Source of the DNA: G942493375 sp942493375
Lineage (GTDB): Bacteria > Armatimonadota > UBA5829
Direction: 5' to 3'
NCBI GenBank assembly: GCA_942493375.1
Contig: OW818698.1
Location: 4,836,001 to 4,900,000 of the forward strand
DNA length: 64,000 nucleotides
The notes under the pieces are model-generated. The model was not told the origin of the DNA. It saw only the letters and a program-made list of their open reading frames with translations, and searched no databases. Positions 8,580-17,386 of the stretch are shown here, piece after piece. Both the position numbers and the translations under genes were made by a program. Numbering within the stretch: position 1 is the stretch's first letter; every line of letters begins with the position of its first letter.

Positions 8580-10112
8580 TCACTCCCCCCGTTTTACACT
8601 CCGCGCATGTCCGTCTGCATACAATTCAATTTCCCAGTCATAACTGGTATGTATCCTGAATATAACAGTCTCCGCTGGCTTTTCAATCTGGCTGGTGTTG
8701 GGTTGTGGATAATACTCATAGCTGAGCGCACCGCCATTTGGTGATCGGAACACGTCCATGCTTTTTACATATGGTTCAATAGCCTTCTCAAATCCAGCTG
8801 CGTCAGGGAAGTTCTCATCATAGTCCTGAGCATACATCATAATCCCCAGCCCGATCTGTTTGGCATTATTGAGAAGAGCCGACTGCATTTCCTTTTCATC
8901 AAGCGGAATCCCCAGGTCTGGCTTCTCATCAGCTTTAGGAGGACGGGCAATCAGTTTGGCTGTATACAGGTGCCCTTGTGATAAGTATGCAAGGACCGTC
9001 CCATCCGGCGACCACTCGGTCTGCAGCTCTCTGTCTGGTATAATATCCAATGTGGTGACATACATATGATTGTATTTACCTTCTCGAACAAGTCCTATCC
9101 ACAAAGAACCAAGTGTTTCGCTTCTGGTATCCGTATCATCCTTGATTTCCATACCTTTGGCGAATAAGAACAAATTACCGTCAGGTGACCAGTTGATGAA
9201 AGCCGAATCAGGTTTTACAATCAAAGGTATTTCTCTCTTAGAAGCTATATGTTCCAGCACTACACCAGGTTTACCAGGGATCACCCTGTAAAAACCATTG
9301 GGAGACATCTTCTCCCGTGAGATTTTCTCTTCAAGGGTTTTCACAGGCTGTCCGGATATCGGTATCTCGACCCGTGAGTATGCCCTGTCTTTTATTATAG
9401 TGCAGATCAATCCATTGTTGTCTTCCGAAAACTTCTCGAAGTTTACCATATGTTCCGGTGCATCGATTGATATAGATGGTATGTTTGTATTAGTATCGAA
9501 CAGGACAATCTTACTTGTCGACTTTTCCTGAGGATTTGTAGCCATCCCAAAAATCGTCACAGCGATTTTCCTACCGTTTGGCGACCATACCAAAGGACCA
9601 ACTACATATGCGTTTTTTGGCAAGTTAAAAGTAGTACGCTTGCTTCCATTTCTATTCAAAAGAAGAATTGCTCCCCAATGATTATCCCGAGTATCGCGAT
9701 ACAAGCTGACACACACTGCAACCGATCTGCTGTCGGGAGACCAAGCAATTTGTTGCACGCTCCCGGGTTCAATAACATCCCTGCCAACAGGAATTGCATT
9801 GTCACTATATTGCTGTGCATCAAGTAGAACGCTGGATCGCCCACCGAAAGGAGAAACCAGCGCTAATCTGGCCCTTTGGATAATATTGCCGGAATCAGAT
9901 TCCTGAATATTAATATAAGCTATCGACTTCCCGTCCGGAGAAAATCGAAAACTCCCCACACTCCCATCATCCAGCGTAGTAATCTGCCTGATCTCAGCCA
10001 CCTCAATAACCTGAGACCCATCAAACATAGCCCGAATTCCCATTTTTGCTTGGATGCAAGCGGCTGGGAATATTAGGATCATAACTAGAATAATATTATG
10101 TAAGGATTTCAT
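8580..10112 (-). CDS. Exported TolB-like beta-propeller fused to a pilin-type (DUF1559-like) C-terminal domain
   Basis: The 510-aa protein has a signal peptide (cleaved near AACIQA). Residues about 40-390 contain repeated FSPDGKSIAY, WSPDSRSVAV, WSPNGRKIAV and WSPDGTVLAY blades typical of TolB/WD40-like propellers. The last 110 residues (LLNNAKQIGLGIMMYAQDYDENFP to YADGHARS) match the segment that follows the N-terminal helix in the pilin-like proteins at 55167, 61986 and 62972, but without a prepilin motif. A propeller carrying a pilin-type C-terminal domain is unusual. The start is supported by AGGAG 7 nt upstream. It is the last gene of the - strand ABC cluster, 87 nt after the preceding gene. 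Confidence 0.8.
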   Translation of the reverse strand: MKSLHNIILVMILIFPAACIQAKMGIRAMFDGSQVIEVAEIRQITTLDDGSVGSFRFSPDGKSIAYINIQESDSGNIIQRARLALVSPFGGRSSVLLDAQQYSDNAIPVGRDVIEPGSVQQIAWSPDSRSVAVCVSLYRDTRDNHWGAILLLNRNGSKRTTFNLPKNAYVVGPLVWSPNGRKIAVTIFGMATNPQEKSTSKIVLFDTNTNIPSISIDAPEHMVNFEKFSEDNNGLICTIIKDRAYSRVEIPISGQPVKTLEEKISREKMSPNGFYRVIPGKPGVVLEHIASKREIPLIVKPDSAFINWSPDGNLFLFAKGMEIKDDTDTRSETLGSLWIGLVREGKYNHMYVTTLDIIPDRELQTEWSPDGTVLAYLSQGHLYTAKLIARPPKADEKPDLGIPLDEKEMQSALLNNAKQIGLGIMMYAQDYDENFPDAAGFEKAIEPYVKSMDVFRSPNGGALSYEYYPQPNTSQIEKPAETVIFRIHTSYDWEIELYADGHARSVKRGE

Positions 10113-10199
10113 ACTGCTCTCCTGAAGTTTTGATGCAACAAGGCTTGAATGACTATTGTCAAAAGTTATGGTTCATCCTTAATGCAGGTGATGTATCAC

Positions 10200-11615
10200 T
10201 TATTTAGCATTTAAAGGTCTTTTGATCTTTGTTATCGCCACCTTTCCATTTGGACTAACTTGAATATATAGGAGATATTTGATTTTGCTTTTCTGACTTC
10301 CTGTTGTGATTGCCGCAACAAGAAGATCTTCAGACTTCCAACGTAGACCGCATATCTCATCTTTGTCTGTGTTTATTGTTTTTATTGTTTTCATATGGCT
10401 CAGATCAACTATACAAATACTATATTTGTCGTTGTTATTAATATTTGAGCTATGGCCTAATTCTGTTGCACTATTCTTCTGTGTGCCTGAAACAGCCGCA
10501 TACCGGGATTTTGGAGTTAGAGTTAAAGCGGAAATCATCAATCTGTTTAATGGTAAAGGAGTGGAATAGGTTTTTTTGATTTCACCAAAATCATTTACTT
10601 GCAGTTTTACGTAGCTTGTTTTATTCTCCGGATCAACACCTGGATTCAAGACAATTGATTTATCTCCAACCCAATGGTAATTGCGCAACAAGTCATATTC
10701 ACTGATGATATTAATCTTTATTGATCTGTTGTCTTTCAATTGGATCAGAAATGGATAATATGTTCCACGTGGATTCGCATACGTTTCACTTTCTTCGTCA
10801 GGCACTTTGTGCATATTGCACAATAAATATTTGCCGTTTGGGCTTATGTCTGTTTCTAAAGTATATGGCCGGTCAGTTTTGACGTAGTATTGATGATATA
10901 TATGGTTAGCGAGAGGCACCAACATAACCAGCAGCAGTGTAGAAATTGCAAAGACATATTTGCCGTATTTTATAACACGTTCCTTAGCAGTCAATCCCAA
11001 CCCATGTTTTGTCATTATGATAGCAGTTATTACAACAGCCAGAATCCATGATGCTGCTAATCCATAGAGTGCAGATTCATGTGAACCATAATTTATAAGC
11101 AATGCTGCTTCCACACCAACTACATTTTGTATCATATATAGGGCAAATCCACTTCCCAACATTCCAGGAAGTATCACAGAGGCACCAAATCCCGGTAGAT
11201 ACCCTAATAGTGCTACTCCGTATGTGATTAGTGCACCAAATAGTACACGCTCTATTCCAATCATTGCTATATAATCAGAAGGAGCCATAAGCCAAAATAC
11301 TACTGTTCCAATAGTAACTGCGAGCAGTATGATAAAGTTATCCACTAGAATCTTGGCACCCAGAATCTTCTTCCAGCTTATTGCCCTTGAAAGAATGAAG
11401 TCCTGACATTCATAACTCATTTCTTTTGCAAACGTGGATAGACCAAGTAGTAAACCTGGCAATACTAATATGAAAATCCAGTGGGAGGTAGTAGATATAT
11501 CACCACCAAAGGAAAGTCCAGTCTGACTAATCAACGGAACAGCAATTATTAAGGCTGTAAACATAAACAGCCAGCGTCTTTTTTCTCTCCATTCTTTCCA
11601 GATAAGCATTTTCAT
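10200..11615 (-). CDS. ABC-2 type permease (copy 2, type A) with C-terminal propeller-like domain
   Basis: The 471-aa protein begins MKMLIWKEWREKRRWL, the WKEW start common in ABC-2 exporter permeases. About six membrane helices fill residues 15-240, including the conserved YLPGFGASVILPGMLG loop. The remaining 230 residues are soluble and beta-rich (DISPNGKYLLCNM, then RWKSEDLLVAAI), like TolB-type propeller blades. It is clearly paralogous to the gene at 13035 (shared LLLGLSTF, ECQ-FI-SRAI-WK-IL-AK, LPGMLG). It overlaps the preceding permease by 4 nt, so the two are probably co-translated and form a heterodimer. The transported substrate is unknown. Confidence 0.8.
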   Translation of the reverse strand: MKMLIWKEWREKRRWLFMFTALIIAVPLISQTGLSFGGDISTTSHWIFILVLPGLLLGLSTFAKEMSYECQDFILSRAISWKKILGAKILVDNFIILLAVTIGTVVFWLMAPSDYIAMIGIERVLFGALITYGVALLGYLPGFGASVILPGMLGSGFALYMIQNVVGVEAALLINYGSHESALYGLAASWILAVVITAIIMTKHGLGLTAKERVIKYGKYVFAISTLLLVMLVPLANHIYHQYYVKTDRPYTLETDISPNGKYLLCNMHKVPDEESETYANPRGTYYPFLIQLKDNRSIKINIISEYDLLRNYHWVGDKSIVLNPGVDPENKTSYVKLQVNDFGEIKKTYSTPLPLNRLMISALTLTPKSRYAAVSGTQKNSATELGHSSNINNNDKYSICIVDLSHMKTIKTINTDKDEICGLRWKSEDLLVAAITTGSQKSKIKYLLYIQVSPNGKVAITKIKRPLNAK

Positions 11616-12937
11616 TGTATGCTGCCTCTACTCGAAGGAATACGCCTGACAGTAAAATCCTTCGTGTTTATCTCTATTGCAGGTTGATATCCTGTCAGAT
11701 ATACTTTGTCCTCAAACCACGTGATCTCGCCCCATGCGAAGTCTTCATTAAGCAACAGGAGTTTGTTTCTACCCGAGGATAAGTCTACAATCCTGAGATC
11801 GCATCCTGTTCCAATCCCGAGCTTAGATGGCAGATTCAACAGCATTCTCGTTCCAGCGGAATCAACACTGCCAATATGCGAAATATACGAATCCTCATTG
11901 AAAGACCAAACTCGGGATTTGATGTTGACTCTTTTTACGTTTGCAAGTTTACAGACTACATTATTGCTGCCTGATTTTATATCCCAGCGCCTGATAACTA
12001 TCTCTTGTGAAAATGGCCTTTTTGTCAGAATGTATATTCTGTTTTGTCCATCAATTGCTGCTGGAATGGAAGTAGACGGCATTGTTGTTGTAAGAGTATG
12101 TATCTTTCTATGGGATGCATTTTGGTATTCTATTCGGTCTACTCCAGAGAGATTGGTGTAGCGTGAAATACTGATATCGTTTTTATAATCCGAATATGTG
12201 TCAAATGGATTGAGAAAATATCTGCCGACCCTAATTCCTTTGATGCCACTTGTAGCATGAAGTATGTCGCCATAAATATAGGAAAGCTCATGAGTATTCA
12301 TAGATATGATGAATAATATGGAGATTACCAGGACGAAAGTTTTTCTGGAACGTTGTCCCATTTTTCTGAACTCAAAAGCCAGGAGAGAACTTATAGCGAT
12401 CACGATGAATGTGGTGAAATATACATATGTAGGTAGTATATCAGACGGGAATAACGAATAAGAGATCCATATAGTGCCTACCATTATTGCCAGCAGATTA
12501 GAAACATATTTGGATAGAAAAGCTGAAATCAGATATGTAATGGCAGCAATCAAAAAGCCTGCAAAAAAACTGTAACTGTTCCCATCAAAACTTATTGTTC
12601 GAGGGAACAACATGCTTGCCCATCCACCGCATAAACCAATGACCAATGCTGGAATCAAAAATGTGCATGTCCATTCCTGCAGAGGAGAGACTGGTAATAC
12701 AGCTTCCAGGACATCTTTGTTTTGCTTAACAGTTCTCTTTTTCTCACTGCCCCACAATACCGTCAAAAAGGGCATAGCAAAGAGAATAGTCGTAACTATT
12801 GCAGATGCCACGTCAGATTTCTGAAAGCGGCTGCAGATAGGGAAGAATATTCCAGGTAATAAGAAATAAGTCAGGATCACCGGCCAGCCTTCCCGGTATT
12901 CTTTCCAAAGCAACCGTCCGGAGTTGTTTTCTCTCAT
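11612..12937 (-). CDS. ABC-2 type permease (copy 2, type B) with C-terminal propeller-like domain
   Basis: This is the partner of the 10200 gene. It has RLLWKEYREGWPVILTYFLLPGI at its start, about six membrane helices and then a soluble half (IPAAIDGQNRIYILTKRPF, WFEDKVYLTGYQPAIEINTKDFTVR). It is paralogous to the gene at 14450. A GTG at 12958 would extend it, but the ATG at 12937 has GGAGAG 8 nt upstream and matches the start of its paralogue, so I prefer it. Just upstream lies a 46-nt remnant resembling the end of the ABC ATPase gene, which shows that this permease pair arose by cassette duplication and lost its own ATPase. Confidence 0.8.
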   Translation of the reverse strand: MRENNSGRLLWKEYREGWPVILTYFLLPGIFFPICSRFQKSDVASAIVTTILFAMPFLTVLWGSEKKRTVKQNKDVLEAVLPVSPLQEWTCTFLIPALVIGLCGGWASMLFPRTISFDGNSYSFFAGFLIAAITYLISAFLSKYVSNLLAIMVGTIWISYSLFPSDILPTYVYFTTFIVIAISSLLAFEFRKMGQRSRKTFVLVISILFIISMNTHELSYIYGDILHATSGIKGIRVGRYFLNPFDTYSDYKNDISISRYTNLSGVDRIEYQNASHRKIHTLTTTMPSTSIPAAIDGQNRIYILTKRPFSQEIVIRRWDIKSGSNNVVCKLANVKRVNIKSRVWSFNEDSYISHIGSVDSAGTRMLLNLPSKLGIGTGCDLRIVDLSSGRNKLLLLNEDFAWGEITWFEDKVYLTGYQPAIEINTKDFTVRRIPSSRGSIQ

Positions 12938-12947
12938 ATATCCAGCT

Positions 12948-12993
12948 CTCCGATCCACCGACCATTGCTACGAATATCATCCAGGCACAATTC
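12948..12993 (-). pseudogene. Remnant of an ABC ATPase 3' end left by cassette duplication
   Basis: On the - strand this piece (..CCTGGATGATATTCGT, AATGGTCGGTGGATCGGAGA) aligns with the end of the ATPase gene at 15780 (..CTTGAAGATATATTCGT, TATGGTAGGTGGATAGGAGA). It has a 2-nt deletion and a lost stop codon. It occupies the position the ATPase end holds relative to the intact permease B. Confidence 0.65.
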
Positions 12994-13034
12994 CACAACC
13001 TGGAAATCCTTCCCCCCCGTCGCCCAGTGTCTTC

Positions 13035-14450
13035 TCACCTAAGCACTCTCTTGCCGTCATTCTCCACACTTATCTCACCATCAGACGATATGTGAATAGC
13101 CATTCTTTGATATTGCCTCTGATCACCTTTTTTTGATACTGATAGTATTTGCAGATCATTATCTGAATCCCAGCGACATATTACATCATCTACCTCATCC
13201 GCAAAGGTACGGTAATATATCTGTTTCATACGACGCACATCTATAATGCACACGCAGTGTGGTTCCACCGGGTTAGCATTTGTATTATTTCTAGAACGCT
13301 CCCAAAGAATACCGGTAACAACTGCCATACTACCACTCGAAGAGAGCAATGTATTGAAGTAGCCACTGAATGTAGGTTTTATTTCCTGGCGAACAATTTT
13401 ACCGGAATCATCCATATTTAGTTTGATCAGAGGATCATCTCCATTTCCACGCACATATGGAAAGAATATCAATGTGTCTGGCGTACACCAACCATATGAA
13501 CGTTTGTTACTCCGCAATCGACGGCTATTTATGTTCAGGAATACAGTTTTTCCATCTGAAAGGCGAACCAGTTTCATCCGACTAGCGATATTCCCATCTG
13601 ATCTTAGTGCACCTTCAAGCAGATATTTGCCACCAGGACTGACGTCTATCCCAATTCTAGTGATCTCCTCCGAAGATTCCGATACAAGCGTTTCTGAAGC
13701 GAACCCAAATTTGGGCGTTTCGGGGTATGGTCCAAAATGAATAGATATGGGTACAGCAAAAACAAGCATTACAGAAGATATGACAGCAATATATATACTG
13801 TATTTCTTCACGCGTTCCTTTACCGAAATTCCAACATCGCACTTTGTCACTATGATTGAAGCTGTAACGAGAGCTATGACCCATGATATGCCTAGCGCAT
13901 AAGGAATCGAAGTGCTGTTTGTTAGCTTTGTTAGTATTGAAGCCTCTGCATCGATGACAACACCTATCAAGAATATAACCAGTCCTCCACCAAGCATTCC
14001 CGGCAGTACAAAGGACGCCCCAAATCCTGGCAAATATCCTATCAACGACACCCCGAAAGCAATTCCAATACCTGCAAGAAATCTACCGAATCCGATAAAC
14101 TGTAGGTATTCAAGTGGAGTATGCAACCAGAAGAAAATCGCCCCAGCTATTGTTGCCATCAACATAATACATATATCAATCAACACCTTGGCAGCAAGGA
14201 TTCTTTTCCAACCAATTGCCCGTGAGTAAATAAAATTCTGACATTCATTTCTGGATTCACTGGAGAATGTTGACAGTCCCAGCAAAAGTGCAGGAGCCAA
14301 CATTACAAAAACCCACATCGAAGTGGTCTCAATCCGCCCACAGAAAGAAAAGCCATCGCGAGACAGAAATGGGGTAAGTGCAACAAATGCAAAGAACACC
14401 ACCAGCCACAGCTTTTTCTCCTGCCATTCTTTCCAGAATAACCTTTTCAT
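13035..14450 (-). CDS. ABC-2 type permease (copy 1, type A) with C-terminal propeller-like domain
   Basis: The 471 aa are the same length as the copy at 10200. It begins MKRLFWKEWQEKKLWL, has about six membrane helices (residues 15-240) with YLPGFGASFVLPGMLGGG, then a soluble beta-rich half (IDVSPGGKYLLEGALR, RWDSDNDLQILSVSKKG). It shares one base with the end of the preceding permease (ATG A overlapping TAA), so translation is probably coupled. It should form the membrane part of an exporter with the ATPase at 15780. The soluble half may face either side; its placement is inference. Confidence 0.8.
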   Translation of the reverse strand: MKRLFWKEWQEKKLWLVVFFAFVALTPFLSRDGFSFCGRIETTSMWVFVMLAPALLLGLSTFSSESRNECQNFIYSRAIGWKRILAAKVLIDICIMLMATIAGAIFFWLHTPLEYLQFIGFGRFLAGIGIAFGVSLIGYLPGFGASFVLPGMLGGGLVIFLIGVVIDAEASILTKLTNSTSIPYALGISWVIALVTASIIVTKCDVGISVKERVKKYSIYIAVISSVMLVFAVPISIHFGPYPETPKFGFASETLVSESSEEITRIGIDVSPGGKYLLEGALRSDGNIASRMKLVRLSDGKTVFLNINSRRLRSNKRSYGWCTPDTLIFFPYVRGNGDDPLIKLNMDDSGKIVRQEIKPTFSGYFNTLLSSSGSMAVVTGILWERSRNNTNANPVEPHCVCIIDVRRMKQIYYRTFADEVDDVICRWDSDNDLQILSVSKKGDQRQYQRMAIHISSDGEISVENDGKRVLR

Positions 14451-15769
14451 TACCTGGTATTCCTTTCCCCAACCAATGATCTCACAGTGTAATCTTTGGT
14501 GTTGATTTCTAATGGATTCTTTTCGATTTCCCCTTGATCCGCAGTTTCTGTGAGATATACCTTATCATCGGTCCATGTAGTCTTTAACCATGCAAATTCT
14601 TCATTCATGAGTAATAACTTACATTTATCGGTTTTTAGATCAATAAGCCAGAGATCATGACTACTGCCCATTGGTGATTGGAGATTGAGTAACAACCTTT
14701 TTCCAACCGGACCCACCCAGTTTCCTCCAACAATTTGTGACCAGCGCGTTATTGTCTTCATATTAATACTCCGTCTGCTGGTGAAACTGCCTATTTGTTC
14801 CACTTGCCCCGAAACAGTATCCCAACGACTAACCGATATTTTGGTATCTTTCGGTTTTTGGGTCAATATATAAACTCGTCTGTTTTCATCAACTGCTATT
14901 GGGACAGATTCTGATGGAAACCCATGACTGCTTTCCTTCATGTACATAGCTTTGGGAGAAGCAGAAAATCCGTTCCTGATATCCTGGTATTTGATGTAAT
15001 CAGTATTATTTGATGTTTTGTACCGACCGACTCCAGAGAAATAAGTTGTTCTGATACCAAAGTTTCCAGTCCTATTAATATTCACATAATTATGGAGCAG
15101 GATATAAACATTTTTGGGAATGACGAATGCTGAGACTATCACTAGACCTGAAACTATCATCAGAACTGTAATAGCAGAGCTGCTGATTGGTTGAGAACCC
15201 AATTTGCGGTATTTCGACATTCCCAACGCCATTAATGCTAGTCCGATTGGAACAACAATGAGACAAATAGGCGGTTCTATGGTAAATGTAAAGAGTATCC
15301 AAACAGTTCCAGCTAATATTCCCAGCAGATTGGATATGTATCTCGATAGAAATGATGAGAGCATATATGCTGAAGTGGTACATAGTATGCCCGTTAATAC
15401 ACTGGGATGAAGATCCTCACCAAAGAGCGTTTGTTTGTAGAGCATATACATCCAACTGCCGCATATTCCTACAATCACCGAGGGCAATAGGAACGAAAAC
15501 AACCACTCTTGTATTGGTGTAAAAGGCAAAAAAGCCTCTAAAATGTCCCTTCCCTGTTTCACCAGTTTCTGTTTTTCACTTGCCCACAACACTGCTGTAA
15601 ATGGAACTCCAATTACTACTGCCAGAGCCATCGATGCCAGGAATATACTCTCCGGGAAACGTACACATAAAGCACTCGTAATGCCAGGTAGCACAAGAAA
15701 TGCCAGGATCACCGGCCATCCTTCCCGGTATTCTTTCCAGATAAGTCGTAGTGATGAATTATCTTTCAT
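14450..15769 (-). CDS. ABC-2 type permease (copy 1, type B) with C-terminal propeller-like domain
   Basis: It begins MKDNSSLRLIWKEYREGWPV, with about six membrane helices followed by a soluble half (VPIAVDENRRVYILTQKP, WTDDKVYLTETADQG, then LEINTKDYTVRSL). It is paralogous to the 11612 gene over its whole length. A GTG at 15787 is in frame but overlaps the ATPase stop. The ATG at 15769 has AGGAG at 7 nt, inside the ATPase stop region, so the genes are tightly coupled. The wide spread of such ABC-2 systems under GntR/YtrA control suggests export or cell-envelope stress functions, but no substrate can be named. Confidence 0.8.
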   Translation of the reverse strand: MKDNSSLRLIWKEYREGWPVILAFLVLPGITSALCVRFPESIFLASMALAVVIGVPFTAVLWASEKQKLVKQGRDILEAFLPFTPIQEWLFSFLLPSVIVGICGSWMYMLYKQTLFGEDLHPSVLTGILCTTSAYMLSSFLSRYISNLLGILAGTVWILFTFTIEPPICLIVVPIGLALMALGMSKYRKLGSQPISSSAITVLMIVSGLVIVSAFVIPKNVYILLHNYVNINRTGNFGIRTTYFSGVGRYKTSNNTDYIKYQDIRNGFSASPKAMYMKESSHGFPSESVPIAVDENRRVYILTQKPKDTKISVSRWDTVSGQVEQIGSFTSRRSINMKTITRWSQIVGGNWVGPVGKRLLLNLQSPMGSSHDLWLIDLKTDKCKLLLMNEEFAWLKTTWTDDKVYLTETADQGEIEKNPLEINTKDYTVRSLVGERNTR

Positions 15770-15779
15770 TGTCCATCTC

Positions 15780-16670
15780 CTATCCACCTACCATAGAAAC
15801 GAATATATCTTCAAGACTCATATCTTCTATGCACATATCTTTCGGCAGTAATCTTTTCACTGCGTTTAGCGTCCTATCCCCGCAATTCTTGACTGTGATC
15901 TCCACACAACGACCAGATATTTCGATACCGAGTACATCCGGAATAGATTGGAATGTGCTTGGCACTTTTTCAAAACTCAATACAATGCGTTTTACACTAG
16001 CCTTAAGCTCTTCCATCGTAGAGCAGTGGATCAGTTTACCTGCATCAATTATTCCGACCCAGTCAGCTACCCTCTCAACTTCATGCACAATGTGTGAGGA
16101 GAAGAATACTGTTCGGCCTTCAGTCTGTATAAGTTCTATGACCCCTTCAAGGAAATCCCTCCGCACTACTACATCTAAACCTGCTGTCGGTTCATCAAGT
16201 ATAAGAAGCTCAGGTCTGTAAGACATTCCCAGAAGCAGAGCAAGTTTAGCCTGCATACCCCGGCTCATCTGGCCCACTTTTCTGTCTCCGGGCAGTTCCA
16301 ATTTCTGTTTCAGGTCTTCGGCAAACCCATCATCCCAAGTCGGATAAAACCCCTTGCAGAACCAGATGATCTCATCCACAGTCATCCAGTCATACATCCT
16401 CTGCCCTTCAGCCACATAACCAATTCTACGTTTGATTGCCAGGGAGTCTCTGAGTGTATCCAATCCCAGTATCTTGGCACTTCCTCCGCTGCGGTCCAGC
16501 AGGTCCAGAAGCATCCTTATAGTTGTAGTCTTCCCCGCGCCATTACGCCCTAAGAATGCAAAGACACTCCCTTCAGGAACCCGCATCGTTAATCCGTTTA
16601 CTGCCTGATGCTTACCAAAACGCTTCATAAGGTCTACCGTTTCAATTGCTAACTGCGTTTGTAAAGCCAT
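15780..16670 (-). CDS. ABC transporter ATP-binding protein (ABC-2 exporter type)
   Basis: The 296-aa ATPase has Walker A GRNGAGKTT (residues 41-49), signature MSRGMQAKL (135-143; the usual LSGGQ is degenerate, as often in this subfamily), Walker B LLILDEP (155-161) and an H-loop His at 193. The C-terminal 90 residues carry the small regulatory domain usual for the YtrB/EcsA-like group, ending SLEDIFVSMVGG. It should power both permease pairs downstream, since only one ATPase is present. It follows the GntR regulator by 16 nt and runs directly into permease B. Confidence 0.9.
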   Translation of the reverse strand: MALQTQLAIETVDLMKRFGKHQAVNGLTMRVPEGSVFAFLGRNGAGKTTTIRMLLDLLDRSGGSAKILGLDTLRDSLAIKRRIGYVAEGQRMYDWMTVDEIIWFCKGFYPTWDDGFAEDLKQKLELPGDRKVGQMSRGMQAKLALLLGMSYRPELLILDEPTAGLDVVVRRDFLEGVIELIQTEGRTVFFSSHIVHEVERVADWVGIIDAGKLIHCSTMEELKASVKRIVLSFEKVPSTFQSIPDVLGIEISGRCVEITVKNCGDRTLNAVKRLLPKDMCIEDMSLEDIFVSMVGG

Positions 16671-16686
16671 AATTCAATCTCCCGTC

Positions 16687-17067
16687 TTAGAACTGAAATT
16701 TGCGCAACTTCTCGTCAATTAATTCTCTTAACTCATCGCCGGACAGTCCCAGGTGGACAGCGTCCGACATAGCTTTTTCCAGGCTGATGGATATGCTCTC
16801 CCGCTTAAATTTCTCAGTCGGAACAGCAATCCCATCTGCCACAAAACTCCCAGATCCCTGCCTGCTCTCCACAAGCCCTTCCTGTTCCAGGATCTTGTAA
16901 GCCTTACTGACAGTCAATGGATGTACGCGCAGTTTCACAGCAGTTTCCCGAAGAGAACCCAAACTATCGCCAGGCTTAAGCGCGCCAACTGCTATAGCTC
17001 TCTTCACCTGCTCAATGATCTGTGCATACACCGGTACGGAACTGGTTGTGTCTATCCGCATAATCAT
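16687..17067 (-). CDS. GntR-family transcriptional regulator, YtrA type
   Basis: The protein is short (about 126 aa). It has an N-terminal winged helix (PVYAQIIEQVKRAIAVGALKPGD, then LRVHPLTVSKAYKILEQEGL) and only a small helical tail, which marks the YtrA subfamily. It should bind the operator at 17084-17103 and repress its own operon, which encodes the ABC-2 exporter. An upstream ATG at 17130 would place the operator and the -10 element inside the coding region, so I choose the ATG at 17067 (17061 is an alternative). Effector unknown. Confidence 0.85.
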   Translation of the reverse strand: MIMRIDTTSSVPVYAQIIEQVKRAIAVGALKPGDSLGSLRETAVKLRVHPLTVSKAYKILEQEGLVESRQGSGSFVADGIAVPTEKFKRESISISLEKAMSDAVHLGLSGDELRELIDEKLRKFQF

Positions 17068-17083
17068 ATCCAACCCAAGTGTT

Positions 17084-17127
17084 ATAGTGTTATATAACAC
17101 TATATACAACACCTCAGCACCTGTCAA
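17084..17127 (-). promoter_or_regulatory. Sigma-70 promoter with a palindromic GntR operator
   Basis: On the - strand TTGACA (17122-17127), 17 nt and TATAGT (17099-17104) make a near-consensus promoter. A perfect 20-bp palindrome ATAGTGTTATATAACACTAT (17084-17103) overlaps the -10 and start site. Binding there would block transcription, so autoregulation by the YtrA-type regulator is the natural reading. Confidence 0.75.
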
Positions 17128-17138
17128 CACTTTTTTTA

Positions 17139-17291
17139 TTAACCACGGAATACACGGAATACACGGAAAAAGAAGGGACTAAAGTTAAAGCATACTAAGA
17201 TCAATAACATGCCTTCGAGGTGACTGCATAGCCTGCTTGCCAGATAATCTCATTTACTCCCCCTTTCCGTGTATTCCGTGTATTCCGTTGT
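17139..17291. repeat. Inverted pair of CACGGAATA short-period repeats
   Basis: Three 9-nt units (cacggaata, cacggaata, cacggaaaa) at 17142-17168 face an inverted set (ttccgtgta, ttccgtgta, ttccg) at 17265-17288, about 96 nt apart. The sequence between shows no gene. With 17068-17386 otherwise gene-free, this repeat fills most of the gap between the GntR promoter and the DUF4838 gene. Confidence 0.75.
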
Positions 17292-17315
17292 TGTAAAAGT
17301 CCCTTCCCTTCAGAA

Positions 17316-17345
17316 TTGACTCAGCAGATACCGCCATGCTAGACT
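17316..17345 (+). promoter_or_regulatory. Candidate sigma-70 promoter of the 17387 gene
   Basis: TTGACT, an 18-nt spacer and TAGACT end about 40 nt before the ATG at 17387. It supports that start over the ATG at 17336. Confidence 0.35.
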
Positions 17346-17386
17346 ACCGTACCCGATGCCATTGGCATTATGTTGAGGTCGACGCA

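Noticed and set aside
15751..16221. 156-aa + strand frame opposite the ABC ATPase
   Set aside because: Low-complexity Ser-rich translation caused by codon bias of the ATPase gene on the other strand.
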